Below are positions 32,800-44,335 of a DNA stretch of 64,000 nucleotides, one piece after another. Under the pieces are notes generated by a model. The model did no database searches. It saw only the letters and a program-made list of their open reading frames with translations, and was not told the origin of the DNA. The stretch is from Mesodorylaimus sp. YZB2_4 (taxonomy: Eukaryota; Nematoda; Enoplea; Dorylaimida; Dorylaimidae). A program made the translations under genes and the position numbers. Position 1 is the stretch's first letter; the number at the start of each line of letters is the position of its first letter. The stretch covers positions 372,001 through 436,000 of the forward strand of contig JASANH010000220.1 in the NCBI GenBank assembly GCA_030248295.1. The letters are read 5' to 3'.

Positions 32800-34926
32800 T
32801 CACCCGTACATATCTGTCACTTTGGGGTAAACTGTTCGCTTGGGCGGGCCGATTGGCATGGTGCGTGTATGACTATCCTTTGTCCCGTCCACATACTCGG
32901 CGTGTTCCCGTTTTGACTCGTTGGGCATATACTTCTCCACGTTGTGGTGAGTGCAGCCGCAGCAAGCAGCGAGCAAACTGACAACGAAAGAGGCGACTTC
33001 GATGACTGTGCAGAAAGAGGCGCCGATCCACAAACCGAGTTGACCTCCTGAAAGCAGACAGAGCATGAAGGGGTGTGAGATGGGATGGAGGGTAGGCGTG
33101 ATTCAGATGGTGCCGAGTGCCACCTGGTGTCAAGATGGCACTTACCAAAGTCGGAGACCAGACTCAGAAACGAGTATGCCTCGGATTCGGTGTATCTGTA
33201 CTTCGTCAAGGAATCAAAATAGATTTGCACTTTCAGCTGGTTCTCCTTTGCGTACTGGCTGGCGTCCGTGCAGTCGGGACCCGGAGGACATCGTTTTGGT
33301 TTTTGGGCTGGCCAGACAGTGTGTGAGACGGTCAATTTGTAGTCGATGACATCGCAAGTGGGTGGGCAATTGCATTGATCAGTGGTGTTCATTTCTTGCA
33401 TGGCGACACATGTTAGCTGGGTGTAGCTAAAGCATAGTGGAATCTTCTGCGTGTCGTTGTATACTGGTTCTGGGTAGGCGAATGACCAACATCCGCAGTT
33501 TTTCACGATCATGCTTTGCAGACACGTGTTCAGGCATCCGAGCGAAGTGTAGTTGGTCTTATAATGGTTGCGATCAGTGTTGTTCATTTTGGTTATGTCC
33601 TTCAGGCAGGTACCGTAAGGGGGTCCTATCCTGTTTGTTTCGCTTACTGTTATGCCGATGGCCGTCGAGGCGCCGACTGGTGCAAACACACCGTCGATTT
33701 CGGGGAAAGGCATGGTATAGGCTTGGTCTACTCCGATTCGGACTCCCAACATGAAAGTGCTCGGAAGATATTGGGACTTATTGACGTTTAGTTGAAGGGA
33801 AAGGCCGTACAATGGACCTGGGCGGATGGACGAGTAGTTTCCCAGAGGGTTGAAAGTATAACACACTCCGTACCAAGGGTGTCCGTCCCTGCGGATGCCG
33901 TTACACTCACACATGTTGAACTGACAATCCTCGATGAAATCATTTTGGGGTTGCAGGGCGCCTTTGTAGTAAAGTCGATCCATCGCCGCCAGCGTGCCGA
34001 TGTCCTTGAAGGCTTTATTTTCCATGAGAAGCCAGCTCACTTTGGGGCCTGGTGGCGGCTTCTCCTCACCCATTCGCCCTTCGCGTGGTCCGCTGATCAG
34101 TGGATCCCCTCCGTTCAAGGGTCTCCGGTCCTGGAAGCCCCCACCGCTGCCATTCGAAGGAGGACCCCCACCTCTCCCACCTCCACCTCCACCTCTACTG
34201 GGTCCTCCTCCACCTCCACCGGGTCCCCCACTTGATGGACCCCGGCCATCTAGTGATCTTCGTGGTCGTTGTTGTCCGTCTGGCGGTGGCTGCTGCCTTC
34301 CACTTGTTGTTTCACGACTCGTTGACGTGCTTGTTGCAGTTGATATCGACGTTGTCGATGTCGCCGACGTCTGTGCAGTGATCTTCGTCGGCGTCGATTT
34401 TGACTGTTCGACTGAATTAGTCACTCCGGCTGAATCTGTAGTATTGTCGTTCGGAATACCAACTGGCATGCAGAAAAGAGTAACAGCGTCATCGTCGGTT
34501 TGGTTGCAAACGCTTTCCAAGTCGGACTGGTACGTCATTTCGGTTGCCCATTCGAACAGCTCAGCGTATCTAGCAATTTTCGATCCCTAAAACATGGGGT
34601 TTGACCTCGTCCACAAAAAAAGTTTCTGGTGTCGTATTTTCCCTTACGTTTGGTAGCAGCTCTTTCTGAAACGGGTTCATATTGCACAGAGTAATGGTCG
34701 GGAAAGTCAACTTAGTCTCGGCCACTACATCCGTAGTGACTGTTGTATCGTAGTTTAGAAACTTCTCAATCAGCAATTTGGACTGCCAGCCAAATATTGC
34801 CGCGAAACCGAGCATGACAACTATCCATAAAATTTTTGCCCACAGTTTCCGTTTTGGGTCACCAATTCGTAAGAAACCATGAGCCGTGGTCTCCTCGCAG
34901 AAATCTCGGAAAACAGCACCCGCCAT
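32800..34926 (-). CDS. DEG/ENaC (degenerin-type) sodium channel subunit
   Basis: Three exons, 34926-34648, 34586-33146 and 33047-32800, join in phase to give 655 residues. The N-terminus has FCEETTAHGF with the His-Gly gating motif, then TM1 (LWAKILWIVVMLGFAAIFGW) and FPTITLCNMNPF. The extracellular domain has many cysteines, with GVCYTFNP, CLNTCLQSMIVKNCGCWSF, LTCVAMQEM and CNCPPTCDVIDY. TM2 reads GGQLGLWIGASFCTVIEV, containing the Gly-Ala-Ser selectivity-filter motif. Residues 140-275 are an unusual Thr/Ser- then Gly/Pro-rich low-complexity insert containing RPRRS, a possible basic cleavage site. An in-frame ATG at 34950 would add eight residues. The protein is expected to form trimeric, cation-selective channels at the plasma membrane. 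The ligand or stimulus cannot be read from sequence. Confidence 0.94.
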
Positions 34927-35942
34927 GCCGTTCAGATGGTGACAACTCACGCGATTTTGAACAGACCTTCCTCCAGGAGTTCACCCCACCAGTACTCGCC
35001 GCTGCATAGCACTTGTCGCAACCACTCTCACATTTGACTGAAGCTGTAAGCTCGATCATTCGTTATAATCAAAGCTTTCATGCATTTGCTTAGGTATATT
35101 CCATTAGGAATGCCAATTCTCATAAATTGGTTCTTGAACTGCGCTGATCATATTTTATTTCGCCCGCAATCAGCGAATGCGGCTACAATCAATCGACTTA
35201 AACCATAGCTTCAGTCGCCTCGTTAGTGGTTAAGAAGAGTCGCTTTTTCCAATATCCATGAACTATTTTCACGCTGGCCTAACGCTATTTGATTCTCTTG
35301 GTTTCAGAGTTTCGATCACGCAAAGTGCAACGCACTTGGGGGGGGGGGGCGCAAATTAGTGATATCCAACTGTGAAGAGACGCCTCCGCTTGTCAGGTTC
35401 ACTGCCGCTGCGCGTACAAAGACCCGAAACAAGAGGTGCTATTTGATGGCGACCTGATCAGATCCTACCAAAGCTAAAAGTTTCAAGCGTTAATAATTAT
35501 CATAGATTCCGAAGCATATAAAAACCGCACGTCCACAGATCTAGGCAGAAAGAAGATGGTGCAAAAAAAGAATCAAAACAAAATCAGACAATGTGGCCAA
35601 GATCAGCCACCACAAGCGCGCCGAGAAAATTATGGTAATGGCGTTGCTGCCAGCTTGACTGCACTCTAGTCCCGTGGGAGCCAGCTACTGTAAAAATTAT
35701 TGATAACTCCACACAAATCATGGGATAAATTACGATCGAAGTGGGAAAGGAGGTAGAAATGTGCTCGATCCATAAAAAGGGCGTCCGTAATAAAGAATGT
35801 ACGGGCAGTAGTGCCATACCTGAAGTGATACAGTGCAGTATTTGATAAATAGAACTTTGAGCTGTCGGATTTCCAATGCTGAATTCTATATAGATACAGT
35901 AACAGGATGAAATTACGCGCATAAAATGAGACAAAGAATTTA

Positions 35943-36464
35943 CAGTCAAGTCCGCTTAGTATCACCAGCTCCGGACGGAAAGAAATGTGAGAATATCCAG
36001 ACTGTGACTAAAACCGAAGTGCACTCTAAACTGGCGAAAACTTTGCTTTTATGCGTTTATCGCCATTTCATACCATTTTCATATATTCCTAACGTTTTGC
36101 AAGATGCAACGCTTTCTCAGACAGTTTTTGTAATCAAAGAAATACAAATTATGAGGGTCAGTCAAATCTAAGCTTAGGGGAAGGCGCCATGCCCCTGAAT
36201 TCACGCGTTTTCTTGCAATAAATTCTATTTTTTGATGATTTGTCGTTTGTTTCAGACTGCTAAGGGTGTAAATGTGACGCTTTTCTGATACTTATCCCAT
36301 TATTGTCTTAAATTTGTCTGACAGTGCCGGACTTGACCAAGTTCAGAGTGATAATAGCCGAACTCAAAACACACAAAGTATAGCGAAAACTTCGGGACTT
36401 TAAAAACCTGTGATTACAACCGGAGTGTGACACTATCCGGTGTGACTATTAGTGGACTCGACTG
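35943..36464. mobile_element. Non-autonomous pogo/Tigger-like DNA transposon
   Basis: The left end reads CAGTCAAGTCCGCTTAGTAT and the right end, reverse complemented, reads CAGTCGAGTCCACTAATAGT, both followed by CACC. Both ends abut TA (35941-35942 and 36465-36466), the target duplication of Tc1/mariner-pogo elements. The CAGTC-AGTCC terminus is typical of the pogo group. No transposase frame is present in the 522 bp. Confidence 0.82.
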
Positions 36465-36639
36465 TATTACGAAAGTGTATCTCTTCGCATAAATGACTGC
36501 GTATAAGCTAGTCTACCACACCAGGTGCGCAGTACGGGCGAGTGTTCGACTCGCGGCCCGGTAAATTGCTTCTTGTGTAATGTGCCCCTTGAACTTCGAG
36601 TGCGTTTAGTGATGTGGTAAACAGGAACAGTCTGGCAGT

Positions 36640-36800
36640 CCTCTGCACGGAGCCTGCAGCTCACCCGTCGTCAGGGTGATGTTTTAGCAATGGACCGTGT
36701 TGGAAGACTGGCTATCCTGACCTGAGTTAAGCTCCATCGGTCACTTCCTCTACGGACCATACGGACCAAAACGCACAGTATTGCAAGGCCTTATGAGGAA
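36640..36800 (+). repeat. Dispersed repeat, copy 2
   Basis: Begins CCTCTGCACGGAGCCTGCAG and repeats the block order of 11043-11220 in the same orientation. The boundaries are approximate. Confidence 0.6.
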
Positions 36801-38355
36801 GTACTTGTCTGGTTATGTAAGCATGCTTAATCGCCGGCCTGTGCACTCATTGCCTTGCTTCATTCATACCAGTCACATCGAGGGCTCTCTTGCATGCTTT
36901 TTGGCGCCAGGTATTCACATATGTTCTGCTCACCTTCGTGCGATAAATGGCTGAACGTACAAAAAACTACTGTAGGATTAATGGTGGACTGCGTTCTTCT
37001 GCTGGACCTTCCATCGAACGCGTCAAAGGTGCTTAAACATAATATCTAATTGCTGAAGGAGAAGTCCGCAAGTCCGCAAGATCTCGATGCTTCCCTTAAA
37101 GGACTGCACCAATTTAGCGCAAGTATCTGATATGGTACATCGCTTTTATGGGTTGGTCCGGCCATGAATCGACCCTGCAGTGTTCACTTTACATGCAGTA
37201 CAGAGCACATATATGCCGCACGCCCACGATCAGTATTGGAGGCACGGCACCTGGTCTGTAGTCACGATGAGTGCTCAGAGTGAGAGGGGGTTATCTGCCG
37301 CTTCAGGCGTTCCAGGAGCTTTAAATACCCGTGCTCTACAAAAAGGTCCAGGCTTATTTGAATACAGCATTTTTTTATCATTGTCTTTATTAAACTGCTG
37401 GAATTTAATTTTCTGTGAATAAATTTCCTTGTTTTTTCTATCAAGACTCCATATTTGAACAGAACTGAGCTTTGCTCGTTTCTCCGGAAATAGCGACACT
37501 CGATCATGCTTGCACTAATTTTATTATCGACCAGTGATGAGAAAGTACTGCATAAAAACTGTCAAGACTGCTCGAAAAAACGTCCCGAATTGATGGGTTA
37601 GGCTGCGAGTCGTACGGTAGCACATCTCGTTCTACTCGAAGTCGCACCCATCAAACTTTCGTTTGTGGTGCCATCAGAAATGATAATTCGTCATGAATCA
37701 ATGATGGATACTTGTGCTATGATAATATTTTATCAATCGTCCGACTATGCTGTTGCTGGCTATCAATCCGTCAACAGCGGCACAGCCAGGCACGCCACGT
37801 GTTCCACTGTCTCATAAATCTCATCAGTAATCGAGATGGGCAAACAACCCATCGCACCCATTATGGACACTGACGGATCCTGTTGGCTCATCTAACAGCC
37901 CTATCAGTCACGTGCACCAGGCAGCCTTGCTGCATGAAAGAGTAAACAACTTCAAAGCAATAGACGCACTTTGGCAAGTGGCATCGTTTTTGGGTATTTG
38001 AAGCGTAAGTTTGAAGGATTCGGTACCTTTTGTCTTAAGATTTATGGTTTAGTTTACGTTTAAAAGAGCGCAAGACTGATCACCGATTGCGTGGGATGGA
38101 AAAGATAATGGAAAAGGGGGTCTGTTCTAGGCAAGCGTCTGTTCAAATTTGGTATCATTGACGTTTGAGCAGTTGGGTGGATGATTCTATCTCATGGCTA
38201 CCTGACACTGCTCGACGCAGTGACATTCTGTCCTGTGCCAGTCAGCAATGGTGCGCATGACTACTGTAGCATCCTTTAAGGTTCTGTGTCTGAGTGTGTG
38301 TGCGCTTTCCTGGGGGGGGGGGGCATATTTGGAAGACAACGTACAAACACGGCAT

Positions 38356-40441
38356 TTATTGAGCAGGCACGACTACGGGTATAACTGAGCTTTCACTGCT
38401 ACGACTATTGTTAGGTGCAGTTTTCAGTAAATGCGCACCACTAAGCAATGATTTCCTCATTGCCAAAACACGACTCGCTTGCATTTTCACGTTACTGTGG
38501 CCGAGTAAGGGTGCTGCATGAGGACGACGCTTTGAGTGGACCTTGTGATAATGCCGATGGCAGAAAGCTTTTAAACGTTGACAAGCGTCGTTGATGGTCT
38601 CCGATGAATGGGTCATGACGAATCGAATGGCGCCGGGTGAAGTGAAGGCACTGCCAGGGAGGCAATAAAGACTTTCCTCGCTGATCAGCGCCTTGATCAA
38701 TGCTTCTTCGCCATCGAATTCGGGGAACGAGTGGATGTCCACACCGATCATCATGTACATGGCCCCTTGAGCCCTGATCGGACTGATGCCAGGTGTTTCA
38801 GCCAGTTCGCGGCAGACGATATCCACGTTCTCAGATAGGATGTCCCTGGTGCGTTGGAAGAATTCCTCGGGCGTGGCACGTAGGATGGCTGGTAGCGCCC
38901 CTTGCATCAGAGCGCACGGTCCCACGATCTTCTGAGCCAATTGGCGTACCGCCATGCGAATCTTGCACAAGGCATTGTCTACGTCATGTATGATCAGCCA
39001 ACCCAATCTCCAACCGGGCACCAAGTATCTAAAAGAAGTGCATGCACAGTTAGGGATGTCATTTCGACTGCGCAGAAAGAATGCGCTGTCAGTTCAAGGA
39101 CGCGTAGGGGAGTGGCGACCTAGTCGGGGCGGGGGGGGGGGGGAGCTGCAAGGACGAATAACGCAGCATCTCACGATCAGTCATACCTGAGACCAGTTAG
39201 AAGCTGTTTTTAGAACAGTAGAACTAGTTTGTCTTTTCGAAAAAGAAAAGCTAGGGCCATCAAGTTCAGTTCGGGCCCAGAGGCTAAAATTTGGAAGACA
39301 CTGATCGGGTCCCGATTTTATGCAGGGGTACTGTAGGTTACGGAAAACGCTTATGAATAAGGCATGACTTAAAGACAGCTTATATTAGAATGGAGAGGTG
39401 CTGCCTTCCTGCACGCTAGATATTTTGGAGTGCTTACCTTTTGGAGATGCCATCGCAGGTTAGCAAGGGTACTTTCGGTTCAAGCGTATGCATGGGATAG
39501 AAGTGAGCACCCCCGAAGACCATGTCGCCGTAGATCTCATCGGCGATTATTGGCACGCGATGCTTTTGCGCCAATTTCAAAATATCTTCCAAGTGCTCTC
39601 GACTGTAGACAGCACCTGTGGGATTGTTCGGGTTGTTGACCACAATGGCGGCTGTATTATCGTCGATCAATGATTCCATTTGTTCCAGATCAGCTTGCCA
39701 ATTCTTGTCCATGCACAAGTTGTAGTAACGTTCCTCGATGTCGTTCGGGCGCATCAGAGTCACATAGAGTGGAAAACCTGAAAGAAGCAGGCGCGAACGT
39801 GAGATAGGGAAAGCGGGAGAGAATCAGGAAGTCGTACCTGGCCTTGGGACCAAGATGTTTTTTCCGGGTCCAGCCAGTGCTTCGATGGCTAGTTGGAGAG
39901 CGTGCGAACATCCGCTGGTCAACGTGATGTCCTCCGGATCTACTCGGTTTGTAGGAGTGCTAACTAATTCGGCCAAAGCTTGACGAGCCTCGGCGAATCC
40001 AATTGCCGGTCCATAGCCGTTGTAATTTCCCCTTATCAAGGCGTCCATGACAGCTTGATTGACTTTTTCATGGGTGGGTAGAATTCCAGTGATGCTCGGA
40101 TCACCTATGTGCAGTTTCAACAGGGTCTTGTCTGGATTTGGATCAACATTCATGACGTCGACGATACGTCGTATGGGGTTGATTGTGTTCTGAGCATGAG
40201 CGGATGGTTCGATTGCGTCCCAGACACCATCCACTCGGTTGTTGTGGACATCGCGATTATGCTTGGCGGTCAGATTGACCAGATGACCTCGCTCGCCACT
40301 CAAGCCTAGCGAGCGTGATCCAATTGGATAAGGCAGTGAGCGGAAACCAACTCCGCGATGCTGATTGGGCGATGATTCTTCATCTCCAACTCCACAACCA
40401 ACAATCAAAGATGATAGAACTTCTGTTTTTTCAGGAATCAT
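38356..40441 (-). CDS. Tyrosine aminotransferase-like PLP enzyme
   Basis: Three exons, 40441-39838, 39777-39438 and 39028-38356, join in phase to give 538 residues. The fold-type I aminotransferase motifs appear in order: LKLHIGDPSITG, GYGPAIGFAEARQAL, TSGCSHALQLAIEAL, VVNNPNNPTGAVYS, PIIADEIYGDMVF, GISKRYLVPGWRLGW with the PLP-binding Lys, and GAIRFVMTHSSETI with the carboxylate-binding Arg. The order and the Lys context match tyrosine aminotransferase, the first step of tyrosine breakdown. The protein is longer than usual TAT (about 450), with roughly 85 extra residues at the N-terminus and about 80 Ser/Lys-rich at the C-terminus. The frame stays open for a further 11 codons upstream of the ATG after a TTTATAG acceptor, so an additional 5' exon is possible. 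The last intron carries a poly-G tract (39127-39142). Confidence 0.93.
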
Positions 40442-43156
40442 TGCTTCGACTCTTTGAATGCTAACCCGAGTATCCTATAAATTCGAAATTCTCAGTTAGC
40501 GGGCCAGCGTGTGACGGAAAGACTGTTTTGCTAGCCAGATTCGAAACCGTGTGTGTTTTATAGCGGAACCAAGCCTAACAGAAACCCCCATCGATGCAGG
40601 CCCTCGAGGAGAACAAGCCTTGGTTCGGATTTCTCCAGTCTATTTATGTGAACTATTCGAAAACGAAAACCGGACGGAGTATCTGATGCAATAGGAGCTC
40701 TTTGCGCATCTAGTTTTCTCACAGAGACTTGAACTTAGGCTTTCTCAAGTTTGGTACAAAAAATAAGTGATTAGACCGTCTCCATGAGCCATTTTATCAC
40801 AGTCTACTATAGCTCGTAAAATACTCATTAGATGGATCGAGCCCCGACCAGCGTCGATCATGAAAGAGACGATATGTTTGTTGAGGCACTTACTGTATTC
40901 AATGGCGAAATCGAAAATGAAGGCGTTTACGTAAGTGAGCAGGTGCTTCAAATAAGAGAATGAACGTCAACGAGTGGTACGAGTTCTCGAGTATCCCAGG
41001 CAGTGAATGACTGGAATAGAACGAGTATCTTGTTTATATAGACGAGGCCGTATATGGCTCGAGGCTAATTCGAACGTTGGCTGATGGTCATGGGTGTGAA
41101 CAGGTGATCGATCATTCGGCGACGACGGACGGTGCCAACGAGACCATTTTTTCGCATAGAGAACGGACGGATGTGCTGGATTGGAGCCAAGACTGGCCGC
41201 CACGCCCATTTTCTACCCCACAGTACTATGCAGGAGTGTGTCACGCACCAGGAGATCAGTTATGTACTTCTTATGCTGAGAGAATTTGGTGCAATCGAAG
41301 CACTGCGCGCCCACGCCCATACCCCCTCTCTCCTCCATTCATCAATCTCGAAAGTGTTGGGCTCGAGCCAGACATATGCCTGCTCGAATTGGGTATCCAA
41401 ACTTTGGATGAGACACGGCTCCTGGCCAGAAAAGCCTAAACTGTTCGTCGTTGTCTTATGGTGTTTATGAAATCGAGAGCTTTCGTCACAGTTCATGTAA
41501 CGAATGCTTACTGTATTTCGCAATCGTAAGCAATCGCACATTCTCATGATCGATGACAGCGCATCACATCCTCTTTTTTCTTGGCAGCCAAGTCACTTGA
41601 GAGAAGTACATTTCTCTCAACTGACTTGGCCATACATGTCATCTTGGGCGGAGTGAGTCTGTTGGAGTTGGAAAAGGGTTTTGCGAAGTCGCTTTTCTGG
41701 AGTAATTTTAGTTCATTGATAAATGTTCTGATAACGTTGGACCAACGAATAACGCTCATAGAAACACGTAGAGTAAGTTCGACCAGCTTATTCATTCTTA
41801 TTCTGTGCACTGACATTTCATGTAAAATGGTGTTTTCGAAATTACTAAACATAGGGGTCTAAAAACCAATTCCGCTGCCAGTACTTTGCAATGACAGATT
41901 GTTTACTAAATAATGTCATCTCACGTGTGAGAATAAGTTTTTGACACTCGGGAGTTAAGGATGTGCACAGTACGAGTATCTCTGGTTGGTATGGGTGATG
42001 AAAGTCAGAAGAGGTGTTACGATTCGGACATGTGAGTGATAAATGGGCCAATTCATCGTCGTATGGCGGTCATGCACTGTTTTATGCCAGTAACCGCTTG
42101 TTTTGTGATACCTGACATGTTGGGCGGAGTGACAGTGTCAAATCCAGGCAGCCTCGCGGATACAACATTACCCCCTAAAATTTTTGCCAAAAGAATTCGT
42201 CATGCCTACTGAAAAATTCATGCCGTTTTTCAAGCTTAATTTGGTTTAGACGCGTGACACTGGGAGTTTCCATTCATCGAGTAATCTGAACCCAAATCAG
42301 AAGGCGGTAAGTACTGTAGCTTTTGGGTGGTGACAGTGTATCATAGGGCGTTGGTGTGATTGTGTTAGATAAATGTCGGTCGTGTGCACCGACTTTGACC
42401 AGATTGGATGCCGGACTTAGGATGTGTAACCTCTGCGGACTCAAATACGCGTAAATGAACAATCCGAAGGAGATATTAGGTCGCCGCAAGTGATGACCAC
42501 GCCCTCATGATTTACTTGATGAACAGACCTGAATGTGGGGCAAGATCTCGATAGGTGGATTCACTCGGCACTCGTTAAGGTGCCTGATTTAGAATGGGCG
42601 CACCAATATCATGGGTCACTACGAGTAGGTGGGAATGCAAACCATGATCCAGTCCAAGTTAGTAAATACCTCTGAAGATCAATGAAGCCAGTGACACAAT
42701 CAAAAAACAGATTAGCTCCTTGAGTTACTAAAACAGGGGGACAGATCATGGTGACGATGTTGAGCATTTGAAACAAGCGGAAGCAAATTTCGCAGCCATT
42801 TCCGACGAGCTGACCAACATCAACATTTGAGTTTTTGAGCGGAGGTGAGCCCAAGTTCTACTTTAATAACTGACCCTGCCACTAAGGATACGTGTAACTG
42901 CCAGAAAACGATTACAGTATCATCAAAAATATGCACTGAGGGGACCTTCAGATCACTTGCAGTAGATCACTCAGGCAGCGGATACCCGGCCACCAAGCTC
43001 AGATGTACCTTAACTATGGGTGAGCTATCTTCGAAGAGGCCAATTTTGATAAATGGAGGTTCACTTGGCGCCAGCCTTTCCCCTCCCCCAGCACCTTCCG
43101 CCCACTTTCCGCTTACCCCCACCAACCCTAGTATGTAGGGTGGACGTCCTTCGGCT
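40442..43156. other. Intergenic with one possible CUB-like exon and a hairpin
   Basis: Nothing firm. A 19-bp hairpin lies at 41587-41630. At about 42904-43019 a plus-strand exon-like block (CTEGTFRSL, YPATKLRCTLTM, then GTGAGC donor) resembles the start of a CUB-like domain, but no partner exon was found. Confidence 0.4.
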
Positions 43157-43279
43157 CGTCAAATCCCAGCGGCCACATGGATTTGCACGCCTTTGCATAG
43201 TGGAACGACACGTTTTCAGTGCAACTCCAACATGGAAACAAGTCGATTCCACAATCCTTTTTCCCTAAATTTATTATGA
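43157..43279 (-). repeat. Dispersed repeat, copy B (inverted copy of 12575-12695)
   Basis: The reverse complement of this segment matches the repeat upstream of the HMG-box gene, including the GGATTGTGGAATCGACTTGT block and the ATAAATTTAGGG end. Confidence 0.75.
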
Positions 43280-43401
43280 AATGCATAAAAAAGAATATTG
43301 TACGAATCCTAACCACCATCCCTCCTCCATAGGACACTTTCTACTTCCCAATCATCGCACTGATCACCACACCACGGGCAACTCTTTCAATGCCACGTCT
43401 T

Positions 43402-43625
43402 CTTTTCAGAAACCAGAGCACTTCTGGAAGTCGCCGGGGGCGTCGGACGCGTTTCGTCAAGTGCTCAAGTTGGAGAAAGCGGCCGAAGGTGGCAAGAAGG
43501 GGCCGAAGAAGAAGAAAAAAGAGTCGGAGAAGGAAGAGTCCGAGGCGAAGAGCGAGGAGAGCGAGGCCGAGACCGAATCTGGCAGCGAGGCATCCGGCAG
43601 CGAGGGCACTGAGAGCGAGGCCTGA
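43402..43625 (+). CDS. Last exon of a Lys-rich then Glu/Ser-rich protein (partial)
   Basis: After a TCTTTTCAG acceptor, an open frame of 74 codons encodes KPEHFWKSPGASDAFRQVLK, a Lys-rich tract (KKGPKKKKK) and then an acidic Ser/Glu repeat ending at TGA 43623-43625. The bias and the strong acceptor suggest a real terminal exon, perhaps of a chromatin or RNA-associated protein. I found no upstream exon; only the 123-bp repeat and low-complexity sequence lie before it. It may be a fragment captured next to the repeat. Confidence 0.4.
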
Positions 43626-43899
43626 ACCCGAGATCTGTGATCCGATCGTAATTCCTCCCCGTTCGTGCTATGACGTGATCGATGCTGGTGTGTTCTGTGG
43701 GTACTGTGACCAGCACGCCTGGCGGTCGGGAGTAATCGATACGCTCCCCTGGCTGGGACGTCAACCTCTTCGGTTGATGTTTCTAGAGCAGTTATAGTCG
43801 CGAGACTTGCTCACCTCCAGTCGGAGTTTTTTGCTTAGAGACTTCGGTCTCGACCATCTCCCGCCGCCTGGGTGCGCTGGTGGCATAGCTTTCACATGG

Positions 43900-44335
43900 G
43901 AGCCGAGCCGAGCCGAGCCGAGCCGAGCCGAGCCGAGCCGAGCCGAGCCGAGCCGAGCCGAGCCGAGCCGAGCCGAGCCGAGCCGAGCCGAGCCGAGCCG
44001 AGCCGAGCCGAGCCGAGCCGAGCCGAGCCGAGCCGAGCCGAGCCGAGCCGAGCCGAGCCGAGCCGAGCCGAGCCGAGCCGAGCCGAGCCGAGCCGAGCCG
44101 AGCCGAGCCGAGCCGAGCCGAGCCGAGCCGAGCCGAGCCGAGCCGAGCCGAGCCGAGCCGAGCCGAGCCGAGCCGAGCCGAGCCGAGCCGAGCCGAGCCG
44201 AGCCGAGCCGAGCCGAGCAGAGCCGAGCCGAGCCGAGCCGAGCCGAGCCGAGCCGAGCCGAGCCGAGCCGAGCCGAGCCGAGCCGAGCCGAGCCGAGCCG
44301 AGCCGAGCCGAGCCGAGCCGAGCCGAGCCAAGCCA
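43900..44335 (+). repeat. GAGCC pentanucleotide tandem array, about 87 units
   Basis: An almost perfect (GAGCC)n run with a single substitution (GAGCA at 44215-44219) and a degenerate end (AAGCC). All six frames are open through it because a 5-bp unit without stops repeats every 15 bp, which explains the long overlapping frames coding repeated AEPSR or LGSAR. These frames are artefacts. Degenerate GGCTC-type words continue at 44435-44560 and about 45050-45090. Confidence 0.97.

Larger units (their letters stand above)
34951..38355. other. Long intergenic region with transposon remnants
   Basis: Apart from the pogo-like element (35943-36464) and a dispersed repeat (36640-36800), I see no gene. 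Poly-G runs occur at about 35340-35349 and 38312-38322. Open frames here are under 125 codons and unsupported. Confidence 0.45.

Noticed and set aside
33994..34590. 198-codon plus-strand Pro-rich frame
   Set aside because: Antisense shadow of the Gly/Pro-rich insert of the DEG/ENaC gene.
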